A stretch of 64,000 nucleotides of DNA. Origin: Bryobacterales bacterium. GTDB lineage: Bacteria > Acidobacteriota > Terriglobia > Bryobacterales > Bryobacteraceae. Positions within the stretch are counted from its first letter, which is position 1; every line of letters starts with the position of its first letter. Below the pieces are notes generated by a model. It was given only the letters and a program-made list of their open reading frames with translations. It made no database searches and was not told the origin of the DNA. The position numbers and the translations under genes were made by a program. The stretch lies in the NCBI GenBank assembly GCA_003164035.1, contig PLRS01000155.1:10987-74986 (forward strand), read 5' to 3'. Of the stretch, positions 40,813-49,920 are shown one piece after another.

Positions 40813-43389
40813 TCAGAAGGGCAGATCGGGAACCGCCCCGGCGACGGTCGCGGCAAGTGTCGGCGAAGCCGCCAGAGTGCGAAGCGCGGCTTGTTGGACC
40901 AGCGCGCGGTAGCTGCGTTCCGCTTCGGTGGCGATGGCGGACCAGGAGTATCGCCGCTCGGCGGTGCGCCGGGCCGCTCCCGCCAACCGCTCGCTCAGGG
41001 AGGGGGAACCCAGCACTTCGCACAACCCCGCGGCGAACTCGGCGTGGCCGGTCCGAATCAGCGCTTCCCGTCCATCCGTGAGGCCCAACCCGGCGCAGCC
41101 CACCGGAGTGGTGACGATGGCCTTGCCGCACGCCATGGCTTCCAATACCTTGATATTGGTGCCGGCCGAAACCGCCAGCGGAATGGCGGCCGCGGTGGCC
41201 CCGGCGTAGAGCGGGCGCAAGTCGGAGACAAAGCCGTGAACCCGAATCCGCCGGTCGAGACCGGCTAAAGCCCCGCCCGGAGCGAAGCGGTTCCAGAAGC
41301 TTTCATGGTCGGGACCGGCCACCACGCGCAAGCGGGCCTCGGGGAAGCGCTGCCAGACCAGCGGCATCACCTCGCGGCGCAGGTTTTCGAAACCCAGGAT
41401 GTTAGGCAGGTGGCGGAAGGAACCGACGTAAAGGATCTCGGGCGCGGCGTCCTGGGGCGAAGCCGGCGGCTTCCGGCGCGGCACGAAGCGGCCAATATCC
41501 ACACCATTGGCGATCGCGAACACGGCGGACGGACGAGCGCCCTCGGCGACGGCGGCCCGGCGGTCTTCTTCCGACACGGTCCAAACACCGTCAAAGGCTC
41601 GCAGCCAGCGGCTTTCGTAGGCGCGCCACCCCTCGTATTCGCGGCGGGCCTCGCGGCTGGGCCGGGTTTCATGCAACTGGCGATAGAGCTGAAAGGTAAT
41701 GTCGTGCTCCACCAGCAGGGCCGGTACCTGGGGCGCGGCGTCGCGGAAGTGGGCCAGGTGGGTGTATTCGATCTGCAGCAGGTCGGGCTGAAAGGTGCCG
41801 GCCAGATGGGCGATCAAGGCGCGCAGGCTGCGCGACTGGTGGTGCCGGACCTGGCGCGGCAGGCCGCGGCCCCCGGAGGCCGCTTCGTCCATGTCCACTA
41901 CGTAGACCTGGCGGAAGATCTCGTGCAGCTTCGGGTAGTCGACAAACTCGCCCTGCTCGCGGATGGCGGCCAGCACGAAGTCCACGCGGCCGGCCAGTTC
42001 GCGGCAAAGATTATAGATGCGCACCGCACCGCCATGAGCCAGCGGGTAGGGCAGGAAGGGCGTCACCAGCAGGACCTTGGGACGGCCGTCGGTAGGCTCG
42101 ACTCTCACCGGCAATCCATGGTTCGTGGCTATCGTGCCGCGAGCGAGAGCTCCATCGCGCGGGCCAAGACGCCGCAGACTACGGCTTGCCAGAATGCGCG
42201 CCGCGCAGGCGGTTTCCTCCATCGGAAGATCCGGCTGCTGGGCGGAGCCGCCATCGCCGCCTAAGCTGTAAGAAGACCAGCCGGCGGCGGCCGCCTTCCA
42301 GAACAAAGTCAGCCAGGTGGTGCCGCCAAGACTGCACCTCGGGATGCCGAGCGCCAGCAGTTTCCGCCGGTCCACCAGCATGGTTCCGGCCAGCGGTGCC
42401 AGCACGCGCGAGCGTTCGCCCGGCTGCAGCCTGCGAAACGGCGCCATGGGCAGCAGGGAGAGTTTCCAGCCGCGATGATGGGTCTGGAGGGAAACCGCAA
42501 AAGTCCCCGGATCGGCGGCCACCCGCAACAGGGCATCGCAATCCGGCGCCGGTTCCCCATCCTGCCGCCACAGCAGCCAGCGCCCGGTGGAGGCGCGCAC
42601 GAACTGCTCGAAACGGACCGCGTTCCATTCGGCCGGCACCGGAAAGACGTCTATGCCATCGCCGGATTCCGGGTCGCAATCCCGCGGAACCGCGACGCGC
42701 AGCCGGCCGCGCCCATCGAGCAGCCCAAAAACCCGGCGCTGCGGATACCCGCACCATTTCAGCACCGAGGAAGCCGCCCGGAGCGCCACGGCGACCGCTA
42801 CGTCCTTGACGCGCACAACCGGGCCGGAGCGCCAGACATGCACCGTCGCCAAAGCCCAGTAATCCACCATGCGCTGCCAGACGGACTCACGCCAACGCTG
42901 CCAGCCGGAGTGAACGGCCTCGCGCCAATGCTGCCAGCCGGAATCGAGAGCCTCTCGCAAGCTGTGCCGCAGATGGCAGGCAATCGCGGCCCCCGATGCC
43001 GGAAAGAAATCTCCGTGGCCATTCAGAATCACGCCCCGGAAGGGCGGGACGACGAGCGGCGCCAGCTTCAGAGGCCATTGGCCGCGCCGGCCGTTCCACG
43101 CCCCCGCCGTCAGAGCTACCCAGCAGGCCCACAGATGGCACTGGGCCTTCAGCAGCAGCGCCAGCGAACCACGCTCCACAAGCACCCGTTCGCACAGCGC
43201 CGAAGTCTCGTCAGTCGGAGTTGAAGTAGTGAACAGCCAGATGGGAATGCCCCGGCTTCCCTGCCGGACGTGTTGAACGAGGGATTGACAACTTGCCGGG
43301 TCCGGCCCGAACACCGCAACCACTTTCCGATCGCCCTTACCGCTAAGCCGGACGAGCCGTTTGAGCCCGCCTTTCACCTGATGCAGCAC
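40813..43389 (-). CDS. two-part glycosyltransferase: degenerate GT2-like N-terminus fused to GT4
   Basis: There are 858 residues. Residues ~438-850 are a complete GT-B, family 4 enzyme: KVLLVTPFLPYPLAHGGAVRIYN, VEHDITFQLYRQL, ILYVGSFRHLPN and the donor site SAGTNIKVLEAMACGKAIVTT. Residues 1-430 are unusual: an initial Rossmann-like stretch, two neighbouring copies of SGWQ(H/R)WRE near 165-185, and a part (EQFVRASTGRWLLWRQDGE; MLVDRRKLLALGI) that recalls GT2 cores without a clear DxD. It could add two sugars in succession or use the front half as a regulator. No signal peptide or membrane helix is seen. Confidence 0.8.
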   Translation of the reverse strand: MLHQVKGGLKRLVRLSGKGDRKVVAVFGPDPASCQSLVQHVRQGSRGIPIWLFTTSTPTDETSALCERVLVERGSLALLLKAQCHLWACWVALTAGAWNGRRGQWPLKLAPLVVPPFRGVILNGHGDFFPASGAAIACHLRHSLREALDSGWQHWREAVHSGWQRWRESVWQRMVDYWALATVHVWRSGPVVRVKDVAVAVALRAASSVLKWCGYPQRRVFGLLDGRGRLRVAVPRDCDPESGDGIDVFPVPAEWNAVRFEQFVRASTGRWLLWRQDGEPAPDCDALLRVAADPGTFAVSLQTHHRGWKLSLLPMAPFRRLQPGERSRVLAPLAGTMLVDRRKLLALGIPRCSLGGTTWLTLFWKAAAAGWSSYSLGGDGGSAQQPDLPMEETACAARILASRSLRRLGPRDGALARGTIATNHGLPVRVEPTDGRPKVLLVTPFLPYPLAHGGAVRIYNLCRELAGRVDFVLAAIREQGEFVDYPKLHEIFRQVYVVDMDEAASGGRGLPRQVRHHQSRSLRALIAHLAGTFQPDLLQIEYTHLAHFRDAAPQVPALLVEHDITFQLYRQLHETRPSREARREYEGWRAYESRWLRAFDGVWTVSEEDRRAAVAEGARPSAVFAIANGVDIGRFVPRRKPPASPQDAAPEILYVGSFRHLPNILGFENLRREVMPLVWQRFPEARLRVVAGPDHESFWNRFAPGGALAGLDRRIRVHGFVSDLRPLYAGATAAAIPLAVSAGTNIKVLEAMACGKAIVTTPVGCAGLGLTDGREALIRTGHAEFAAGLCEVLGSPSLSERLAGAARRTAERRYSWSAIATEAERSYRALVQQAALRTLAASPTLAATVAGAVPDLPF

Positions 43390-44051
43390 AAAATATCCGT
43401 GTTACTAGCTCACACACCACACCTTCTACGCTTCTCCGCCTCGGCCCAACGTGTGATTATCCAACATAGTAACCGCATTAAGGGTCGTGTGGGTGTTAAA
43501 TCATACAATTTTTGGTCCTGGTACTGATGCCCCACTTTCCCCGGCTGTCCCCACTGTCTTCTGTTTCCGTCCCCTGTTTCCCCCGCCGCCGCTTCCGCCA
43601 GCCTGCAGGCCCGGTGATGCGCCAGCGCCTCGTCCGGATCGTCTGTTTCCGTTTCCACTTAACCCCGCCCAGGAATGACACCTGTAGCTCACTACGGAGC
43701 CGCGCCCAGAGGGAGCGGTTCTTGCCAGCGGCTTCAGTTGTGCATGATTGTGCATTCTGTGCGCCGCCCGGGCGTGAAAAAACAAATAAGCCATTTACTT
43801 TCTTCACTGGCGCTTACCGGGGGCTTTTTTCGATTGTGCACGCTTGCGCATTTTTGTGCATGCCGGCCAACCGAGCCGCGACCAACCGCCGGGGATCGTC
43901 GGCCAGCTTTTGTGCATTTTTGTGCATGGATTGACGCCCATCCGAGGAGCGGCATTACCGCCTCGCCAGGCAGGTTCGATGAATGGCCAAGCAGGTGACC
44001 TGCCGGTTTCCCCGGCTGAGACGTCCCGTCATCGCTATAGAATCGGATCAG
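43390..44051. other. Decayed intergenic region with TGCACAA-type repeats
   Basis: No intact gene is credible here. On the minus strand 43814-43927 reads a 37-residue relic with two MHKNAQ units 22 residues apart, like the Met-His-x-x-Ala-Gln in the linker of the HTH/SEC-C protein at 27834. TTGTGCAT-type pairs recur at 43738-43762, 43831-43861 and 43909-43930. LP fragments lie at 43702-43722 and 43866-43880. An 82-codon minus frame (43410-43658) is low-complexity and unsupported. Confidence 0.55.
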
Positions 44052-46214
44052 ATGTCCAAACGTAGACCTCCGAGCCTCGACCAGAGCGCTGGCGCAAGCC
44101 CGAAGAGAACCGAACTGTGGAATCTCGGCGCCTTTGGGCTGCTGCTGTGCGCCACTGTGGTCGCTTACCTGCCGGCGCTTACCGGGAGCCTCGTTTGGGA
44201 CGACACCCGTCACGTGACACGCCCGGATCTTCGCTCTCTTCACGGCCTTTGGCGGATCTGGTTCGAGCCGGGAGCCACCCAGCAATATTATCCCCTGCTG
44301 CACAGCGCATTCTGGTTGGAGCATTCGATCTGGGGCGATTCCGTCCTTGGGTACCACTTGTTGAATGTGGCGCTGCACGCGGCCGCGGCGTGCCTTGTGG
44401 TGAAGATCGCGCGGCGTTTGCGTCTGCCCGGAGCATGGTTTGCGGGCGCGTGCTTCGCGGTGCACCCGATGCTGGTGGAATCGGTCGCCTGGATCTCCGA
44501 GCAGAAGAGCACGCTCTCCGGCTTCTTCTACCTGGCCGCGGCGCTGGTCTATCTTGACTTCGACGAATCCCGGCGGCCTTCGCGATATTGGGCTGCGTCG
44601 GGTCTGTTCGCGCTCGCGCTGATGTCGAAGACGGTGACCGCGACCTTGCCGGCCGCTCTGTTGGTAGTTCTGTGGTGGCGGCGCGGAAGACTCGCCTGGG
44701 AGCGCGACACGCGGCCGCTCGTACCGTGGTTCGCGATAGGTGCGTCGGCGGGGCTTTTCACGGCGTGGGTAGAGAGGACGCTTGTCGGCGCGACTGGCGC
44801 GGATTTCACCCTGACGCCGGTCCAGCGCGTTCTGATTGCCGGCCGCGTCATCTGCTTCTACGCAGCCAAACTGATTTGGCCGGTCAACCTGACGTTTGTC
44901 TATCCGCACTGGAGCGTCGATGCCGGCGAGTGGTGGCAGTACCTGTTTCCGGCCGGTGCGGCGGCGGTCGGAGTCGCGTTCTGGCTCCTGGCGAGGCGCA
45001 ATCGTGGGCCCCTGGCCGGTTTTCTGATTTTCGCGGGCACGCTGTTTCCGGTGCTCGGCTTTCTCAATGTGTACCCGTTCCGATATTCCTACGTCGCCGA
45101 CCACTTCGCCTACCTGGCCAGCCTGGGGATTCTGGTCCCGGCGGCGTCGGCAATCGCCATCGGCATGGCGAAATTCGGGCGGGGAAACGCCGTCCAGGTA
45201 ATCGTTCCGGCAATCCTGCTGGCCGCCATGGGCGTTTTGACGTGGCGCCAGGCCGGCATCTACCGGGACGACGAAAACTTGTTCCGCGCCACCATTGCAC
45301 GCAATCCGGATGCCTGGCTGGCGCACGATAATTTGGGCAATATTCTGTTTCGGATTCCCGGCCGCCGGGCTGAAGCCGTGGCCCATTTCGAGGCCGCGCT
45401 GCGCGCCAATCCGAATTACTGGGAAGCCCACCTCAGCATGGGAAACGCGCTGCTGGAAACCCCCGGCCGGCTGGACGGCGCCATCGCCGAATACCAGACC
45501 GCGGTTCGTCTCGCCCCCGAGGCCGAGCGGGCCCATACCAACCTCGGCAACGCCTTCCTCGCGGCCGGGCGAACCCAGGAGGCGATTGCCCAGTTCGAAA
45601 TCGCCCTGCGGATTCAGCCCGCCAGCGCGGCTGCGCGCAGCAACCTGGCCAACGCGCTTACCCGCATCCCCGGCCGGTTGCCGGACGCCATTGCCGAATA
45701 CGAAGCCGCCCTGCGCGCGAAGCCGGACTTCGCCGAGGCCCACAACGACCTGGGTCATATTCTGGCGCTGGTGCCCGGCCGCATGCCCGAGGCCATTGCC
45801 CAATTTGAGGAGGCGATTCGAATCAGGCCGGATTATTGGGGGGCGCACAGCAACCTCGGTACGGCTCTGTCGCAGATCCCCGGCCGCCTCCCGGCCGCCA
45901 TCGCCGAATACGAAACGGCCTTGCGCCTTCGTCCCGATCTGGCGAAATCGCACACCGATTTGGGCAATGCCCTCTCGCGCATGCCGGATCGGCTGCCCGA
46001 TGCCATCGCCGAGTATCACCGAGCCTTGGAATTGGACTCCGATGACGCGGACGCGCACTATAACCTGGCCTGCCTCCTGATTCGGATGCCTGGCGGGCAG
46101 GCGGAAGCACTGGCCGAGAGCGAGGCCGCCCTGCGGCTGAAACCGAGTCCGCAACTCCAGCAGGTTGTCGAGCGTCTGCGTGCCTGGATGAAGACCCAAT
46201 CCCCGCGTCCCTGA
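44052..46214 (+). CDS. polytopic membrane protein with C-terminal TPRs (TMTC-like)
   Basis: There are 720 residues from ATG 44052 (a further in-frame ATG at 43983 is less likely). The first ~400 residues have about ten membrane helices with PALTGSLVWDDTRHV, FWLEHSIWGDSVLGYHLLNV and FAVHPMLVESVAWISEQKSTLS, the plan of GT-C/TMTC O-mannosyltransferase-like proteins; the early DD is the likely catalytic spot. Residues ~415-715 are eight TPR units. Most are 35 rather than 34 residues long, with a PGR insert in the first turn (xIPGRLPDAIAEYEAAL). The protein may glycosylate or organise surface proteins; this is inferred. Confidence 0.85.
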   Translation: MSKRRPPSLDQSAGASPKRTELWNLGAFGLLLCATVVAYLPALTGSLVWDDTRHVTRPDLRSLHGLWRIWFEPGATQQYYPLLHSAFWLEHSIWGDSVLGYHLLNVALHAAAACLVVKIARRLRLPGAWFAGACFAVHPMLVESVAWISEQKSTLSGFFYLAAALVYLDFDESRRPSRYWAASGLFALALMSKTVTATLPAALLVVLWWRRGRLAWERDTRPLVPWFAIGASAGLFTAWVERTLVGATGADFTLTPVQRVLIAGRVICFYAAKLIWPVNLTFVYPHWSVDAGEWWQYLFPAGAAAVGVAFWLLARRNRGPLAGFLIFAGTLFPVLGFLNVYPFRYSYVADHFAYLASLGILVPAASAIAIGMAKFGRGNAVQVIVPAILLAAMGVLTWRQAGIYRDDENLFRATIARNPDAWLAHDNLGNILFRIPGRRAEAVAHFEAALRANPNYWEAHLSMGNALLETPGRLDGAIAEYQTAVRLAPEAERAHTNLGNAFLAAGRTQEAIAQFEIALRIQPASAAARSNLANALTRIPGRLPDAIAEYEAALRAKPDFAEAHNDLGHILALVPGRMPEAIAQFEEAIRIRPDYWGAHSNLGTALSQIPGRLPAAIAEYETALRLRPDLAKSHTDLGNALSRMPDRLPDAIAEYHRALELDSDDADAHYNLACLLIRMPGGQAEALAESEAALRLKPSPQLQQVVERLRAWMKTQSPRP

Positions 46215-46271
46215 CAAGGGTTTCTCCCGCCACGTGCGAACCGCGTTGTTCGCGCTTAGGAATCATCATGA

Positions 46272-46644
46272 AATAACCATGCCAAATCCCGAGCGCGACG
46301 TGGCGCACGCACTCGTGCGTGCCGTGTCGAGACTCCGAACTCCTGAAGTCGCGGAATTTGGGTTGAGTCAGCTTCGGCAGCGAGAGGGTGGGACAGACCA
46401 TCGTTTTTCGTGGTCTGTCGGGCCCTCGCCAGGCCCTAACAGCCTGACAGACGACAAAAAACGATCGTCTGTCCCACCTTCTGGGTCGGGTCATTTTCCC
46501 TTGGCCGCTCAAAATGCCGGGGGCGACTTCAGGACTTCGGAGACTCTTCTCGACACCCGCTTGCGTAGGGTGCGCCGAGCGTCGGCAAAAGTGCCGACGC
46601 GGCACGCACGAGTGCGTGCGCCACGTCGAAATGGCATAGTTATC
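46272..46644. repeat. Composite long inverted repeat with an internal GTGGGRCA double hairpin
   Basis: The outer arms are 46272-46352 and 46523-46644. Left, ATAACCATGCC then CGACGTGGCGCACGCACTCG and TCCGAACTCCTGAAGTCGC; the right arm is its inverse with a ~40-bp insert (including GTCGGC-AAAA-GCCGAC). Centre: 46387-46478 has two hairpins, GACAGACCA/TGGTCTGTC and GACAGACGA/TCGTCTGTC. Parts of the outer arm recur at 28505-28560 and 58137-58190. No coding capacity is seen from 46215 to 46674. Confidence 0.8.
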
Positions 46645-46674
46645 TCTTGACGGGCGCTTACTGTTGCACTGCCG

Positions 46675-49362
46675 TTATTCCGCCCGAAGCATCGTCACCG
46701 GGTCGATTCGCACGGCGCGAATCACCGCCGGCAGTGCGGCCAGCATGGTCGCCGCCAGAACAGTCAGCCATGGTAGCACCAGCATTCCCGGATCGGTAGC
46801 ATGAACCTCCCAGAGCAGGCTCGAAAGGTACGGCACCGACGCCATACCGAGCGCGAATCCCACCGCCGCACCCACCGCCACCATTCCAAAAGCTTCGGCC
46901 GTCACCCGCCGCGCGATGTCGCCGGCTTGCGCGCCAATTGCCATTCGGATGCCGATTTCGCGGCGCCGCTCCACCACCGAGTAGTCCAGCACGCCATACA
47001 ACCCGATTCCCGCCAGCAACAGCGCCACCACCGCGAAAAACATCGCCAGCATGGCCAGCAGCCGCTCCCGGATGGTCTGCGCCTGGACCAGTTCCGCCTG
47101 TGTGCGGATGTTGCCGACGCGGAACTCCGGCCGCGCCCGCGCAACTTCCCGGCGCAATATCGACGCCAGCGCGAGCGGGTTCGCATCGGATGTGCGCACG
47201 ACGAACGTCCCCTGATCGACGGGCTGCAGTTCGCCCCTGGCGCCGACCGAAGCAAACGGATAATATGCCTGGGGCACGATCGGATCGTGGATATCGCGGT
47301 AGACGGCATCGCCGACCAATCCCACTACCCGACACGGAACGCGCCTGCCCTGAAAGATTATCATGTCGAAAGACTTTCCAACCGGGTCCTCGCCGTGGAA
47401 GAACTCCTTGGCGAAGGTTTCGTTAACGATTGCCGCGCCCGGATACGTATCGCCGGGGCGGAAATCCCTGCCCGCGATAAGAGGAATCTTCATCGCCTCC
47501 GCCCATCCGGGCGAGACACTCAGAAAGAAGGCCAGAACCCCGTTTGGCGCGGCGCCGTTGACCGAGACCCAGTTGTTCCACGATCCTCCGCCGAGCAGCG
47601 CCCAACGAGCCAGCCCGACCTTCTCCACGCCAGGCAGCGTTCGCAGATGTTCGGCTACCTGGTCCCAGAAGGCCGGAGGCTCAGGCTGTTGCGCCACGGT
47701 ATCGAGCGTGAGCACCCGTTCGGCCGAGAAGCCGGTGGGCCGGTGGGAAAGGCGATCGAACGTAGCCACGAAGAGCCCGGCTACGAAGAGCACCAGAAAG
47801 CAGAAAGCCACCTGGACGGCGATCAGCCCGTGCATCAGGCGCCGCCGCGCGTGCGGGTCCGACCCGCCCCGCAGCGTCGTGATGGGCTTCATTCCCGAGG
47901 CTCGCAATGCCGGCGCCAACCCGAACAGCAGCGTCACGCCCAGCGTCAGCGCCAGCCCGAATCCCAGCACCCGCCAATCCGCCGGCAGTGCCAGCCGCGC
48001 CGGGTTATCCGGCGGATTGATCCGGCTCACCACGAACGGCGCCGACCACCACGCGAATAGCGCACCCGCCGCGGCCGCGAAGAACCCAAGCACCGCGCTT
48101 TCCACCAGCACCAGTTGCACCAGCCGCCATCGCCCCGCTCCGATCGATACGCGCAGCGCCATCTCCCGCGCCCGAGCCGCCGCCTGCGCCGTCATCAGGT
48201 TGGCTACATTGGCGCACGCAATCAACAGCACCAGCCCCACCAGCACGCCCAAAGCCGCCAGCCCGCGGCGGTAATCGGCCTGCAAACCGGAAGCACCCGC
48301 CGCGGCCGGATCGAGCACCACTTTCTGGGCCAGGAATTTCGCAATGTCCTGTTTGCTCCAGCGGACTAAGCCCTTCATCCGGTTCGCTTCGAAGGCATAA
48401 GATGTCGCGTTCAGTTTGGCGCGAACCGGTTCCACGGCAACCCCGGGATTCAGCGACGCCAATGTGCGCATCCAGGTCCAATCGTCGTGGACGGCCCCTG
48501 GATGCATCATGGTGGGCAGGAAGATGTCGGTGACCGTGCCCGTTTCGGTGCCAGTGAACGGCCGCGGCGCGATTCCCACAATTTCGTAAACGTTGTCGCC
48601 CGCACCCGGTCCCGCAAACAGCTCTTTGCTGCCCAACCGAAACTTGCGGCCGATCGCGTTCGGGTCCGCGCCGAAGCGCCGCTTCCAATAGTCGTAGGAA
48701 ATCACGGCGTAGGGATGCGCGCCCGGTTTGAGATCGTCGTTTTCGGTGAACAGGCGCCCCAGCGCCGGCCGCAGCCCGAACGCGCCAAACATCCACCCCG
48801 AAACGTATTGCAGGTGCGCTTTCTCCATTTCCAGATCGGTCCGGTAGGTCACGTCCACCCGCTCCGCGTAGGAAACGGCAATCAGTTCGGCCTGCCCTTT
48901 CACGGCGGCGCGCATCTGGCGGAACGACGGATAGGCCCAACCGTCGAAGCTCCCGGGCTTGCCGTCGGGGAGATTTACGTGGCGTGAGAGGCCGTACAGC
49001 CTTTCCGCATTGGCCACCGGCAAAGGCCGCAGCAGCAGGGCGTCGATCAGCCGGAATGCCGCCGTGGAGGCCCCAATCGCCAGGCCCAGCGACAGGATCG
49101 CCGCCGCCGAAGTCACTTTCTTCTTCTTGAGCTGCCGCCAGCCGAAGACGACATCGGCGCGCAACGAATCGAGCCACGGCACCAGGCGAATATCGCGGCT
49201 CTCTTCTCTCCGCCGCAGCCGGGACCCGAACGCCCGGCGCGCTTCCACCGGGTCGCGGCCCCGCTCCACTGCTTCCGCCAGGTGAGTTTCGATCTCTTCG
49301 TCGATCTCGCGGCTCAATTCATCGCCGCGCCATACGTTTGCAACTCGCGACCATAAAGACAT
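46675..49362 (-). CDS. MacB/FtsX-like permease, acidobacterial duplicated orphan permease type
   Basis: There are 895 residues. The N-terminal tail (LSREIDEEIETHLAEAVERGRDPVEARRAFG) is the family hallmark. The first membrane helix follows at about 85-110, then a large MacB-type periplasmic domain, three helices with MTAQAAARAREMALRVSIGAGRWRLVQ (FtsX motif), a second periplasmic domain, and three final helices with VVERRREIGIRMAIGAQAGDIARR. No ATPase gene is adjacent, hence 'orphan'. These proteins are highly multiplied in Solibacter-like genomes; the exported substrate is unknown. The PadR regulator lies 1 bp upstream and probably controls it. Confidence 0.92.
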   Translation of the reverse strand: MSLWSRVANVWRGDELSREIDEEIETHLAEAVERGRDPVEARRAFGSRLRRREESRDIRLVPWLDSLRADVVFGWRQLKKKKVTSAAAILSLGLAIGASTAAFRLIDALLLRPLPVANAERLYGLSRHVNLPDGKPGSFDGWAYPSFRQMRAAVKGQAELIAVSYAERVDVTYRTDLEMEKAHLQYVSGWMFGAFGLRPALGRLFTENDDLKPGAHPYAVISYDYWKRRFGADPNAIGRKFRLGSKELFAGPGAGDNVYEIVGIAPRPFTGTETGTVTDIFLPTMMHPGAVHDDWTWMRTLASLNPGVAVEPVRAKLNATSYAFEANRMKGLVRWSKQDIAKFLAQKVVLDPAAAGASGLQADYRRGLAALGVLVGLVLLIACANVANLMTAQAAARAREMALRVSIGAGRWRLVQLVLVESAVLGFFAAAAGALFAWWSAPFVVSRINPPDNPARLALPADWRVLGFGLALTLGVTLLFGLAPALRASGMKPITTLRGGSDPHARRRLMHGLIAVQVAFCFLVLFVAGLFVATFDRLSHRPTGFSAERVLTLDTVAQQPEPPAFWDQVAEHLRTLPGVEKVGLARWALLGGGSWNNWVSVNGAAPNGVLAFFLSVSPGWAEAMKIPLIAGRDFRPGDTYPGAAIVNETFAKEFFHGEDPVGKSFDMIIFQGRRVPCRVVGLVGDAVYRDIHDPIVPQAYYPFASVGARGELQPVDQGTFVVRTSDANPLALASILRREVARARPEFRVGNIRTQAELVQAQTIRERLLAMLAMFFAVVALLLAGIGLYGVLDYSVVERRREIGIRMAIGAQAGDIARRVTAEAFGMVAVGAAVGFALGMASVPYLSSLLWEVHATDPGMLVLPWLTVLAATMLAALPAVIRAVRIDPVTMLRAE

Positions 49363-49363
49363 G

Positions 49364-49693
49364 TCAAGCCATCCTCAGCACGCGGTTCACCGCCGAAGTC
49401 ACCGTCCGCCAGCGCGATTCCTCCGCCTCCAGTTGCTTCGCGCCCGCCGCCGTCACTTGGTAGATCCGTGCCCGCCGCCCGGTCTCTTTGGTGATCCATT
49501 CGGCGGAAATCCAGCCGGCCTCCTCCATCCGGTGCAGCGCCGGATAGAGCGAGCCTTCCTCCGCCCGCAACACTTCGCCGGACATGGCCTCGATCGCCGA
49601 CATGATGGCGTAGCCATGCAGGCCGGGCCGGCGCGAGAGGATTTTCAGAACGAGAAGATCGAGCGATCCCTGCAGCGAGTCGGTTTTGGGCAT
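49364..49693 (-). CDS. PadR family transcriptional regulator
   Basis: There are 109 residues forming a winged helix with a C-terminal dimerisation helix: QGSLDLLVLKILSRRPGLHGYAI, RAEEGSLYPALHRMEEAGWI and GRRARIYQVTAAGAKQLEAEE are the standard PadR-s1 phrases. It is separated from the permease start by one base, the regular acidobacterial arrangement. Regulators of this type usually repress their own operon. The upstream 49694-49745 includes ACTTCAGAGTATACAGACGTCTGAGT, with a small palindrome CAGACGTCTG (49713-49722) that could be its operator. Confidence 0.92.
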   Translation of the reverse strand: MPKTDSLQGSLDLLVLKILSRRPGLHGYAIMSAIEAMSGEVLRAEEGSLYPALHRMEEAGWISAEWITKETGRRARIYQVTAAGAKQLEAEESRWRTVTSAVNRVLRMA

Positions 49694-49712
49694 ATTCAGA
49701 CTTCAGAGTATA

Positions 49713-49722
49713 CAGACGTCTG
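49713..49722. promoter_or_regulatory. candidate PadR operator palindrome
   Basis: CAGACGTCTG is a perfect 10-bp palindrome, 20 bp upstream of the padR start, flanked by two ATACT/AGTAT-like pentamers (AGAGTATACAG to the left, CTGAGTATCG to the right). This dyad spacing suits a PadR dimer; no binding data are available. Confidence 0.35.
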
Positions 49723-49759
49723 AGTATCGAAATGGTGAGCCCAGCGTTCCGGGGAAGTT

Positions 49760-49890
49760 AGTTCCCGGCAACCGCTCCCTTGCGGTCGCGGCTCGGTAAG
49801 TCACTGCAAACACGCGGCGCCCGTAACCGAGCCGCGACCGCAAGGGAGCGGTTGCCGCGACCAAACTGCGAGATCCCCAGATCGGTCAAC
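49760..49890. repeat. Long palindromic repeat, copy E (LP family)
   Basis: Both arms are well preserved (CAACCGCTCCCTTGCGGTCG / CGCGACCGCAAGGGAGCGG): at the position where copies A and B have C/G, this copy has T/A on the two arms, so pairing is kept. The right end CCCCAGATCGGTCAACCG is slightly changed. It separates padR from the response regulator. Confidence 0.8.
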
Positions 49891-49920
49891 CGCGCTCGGG
49901 AAAAGGAGCGGACGCGGCCT

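Noticed and set aside
43410-43658. 82-codon minus-strand frame as a gene
   Set aside because: No ribosome site, biased composition and no family resemblance; it lies in a decayed region.
43738-43930. Recurring TGCACAA/TTGTGCA motifs as a CRISPR-like array
   Set aside because: The units are short, irregularly spaced and without equal-length spacers; they also lie within coding relics.
43734-46217. 827-codon open frame on the minus strand
   Set aside because: It is the shadow of the TPR-rich gene; the repeated TPR codons create a long repetitive antisense reading (LGNG, AGDAGKR patterns).
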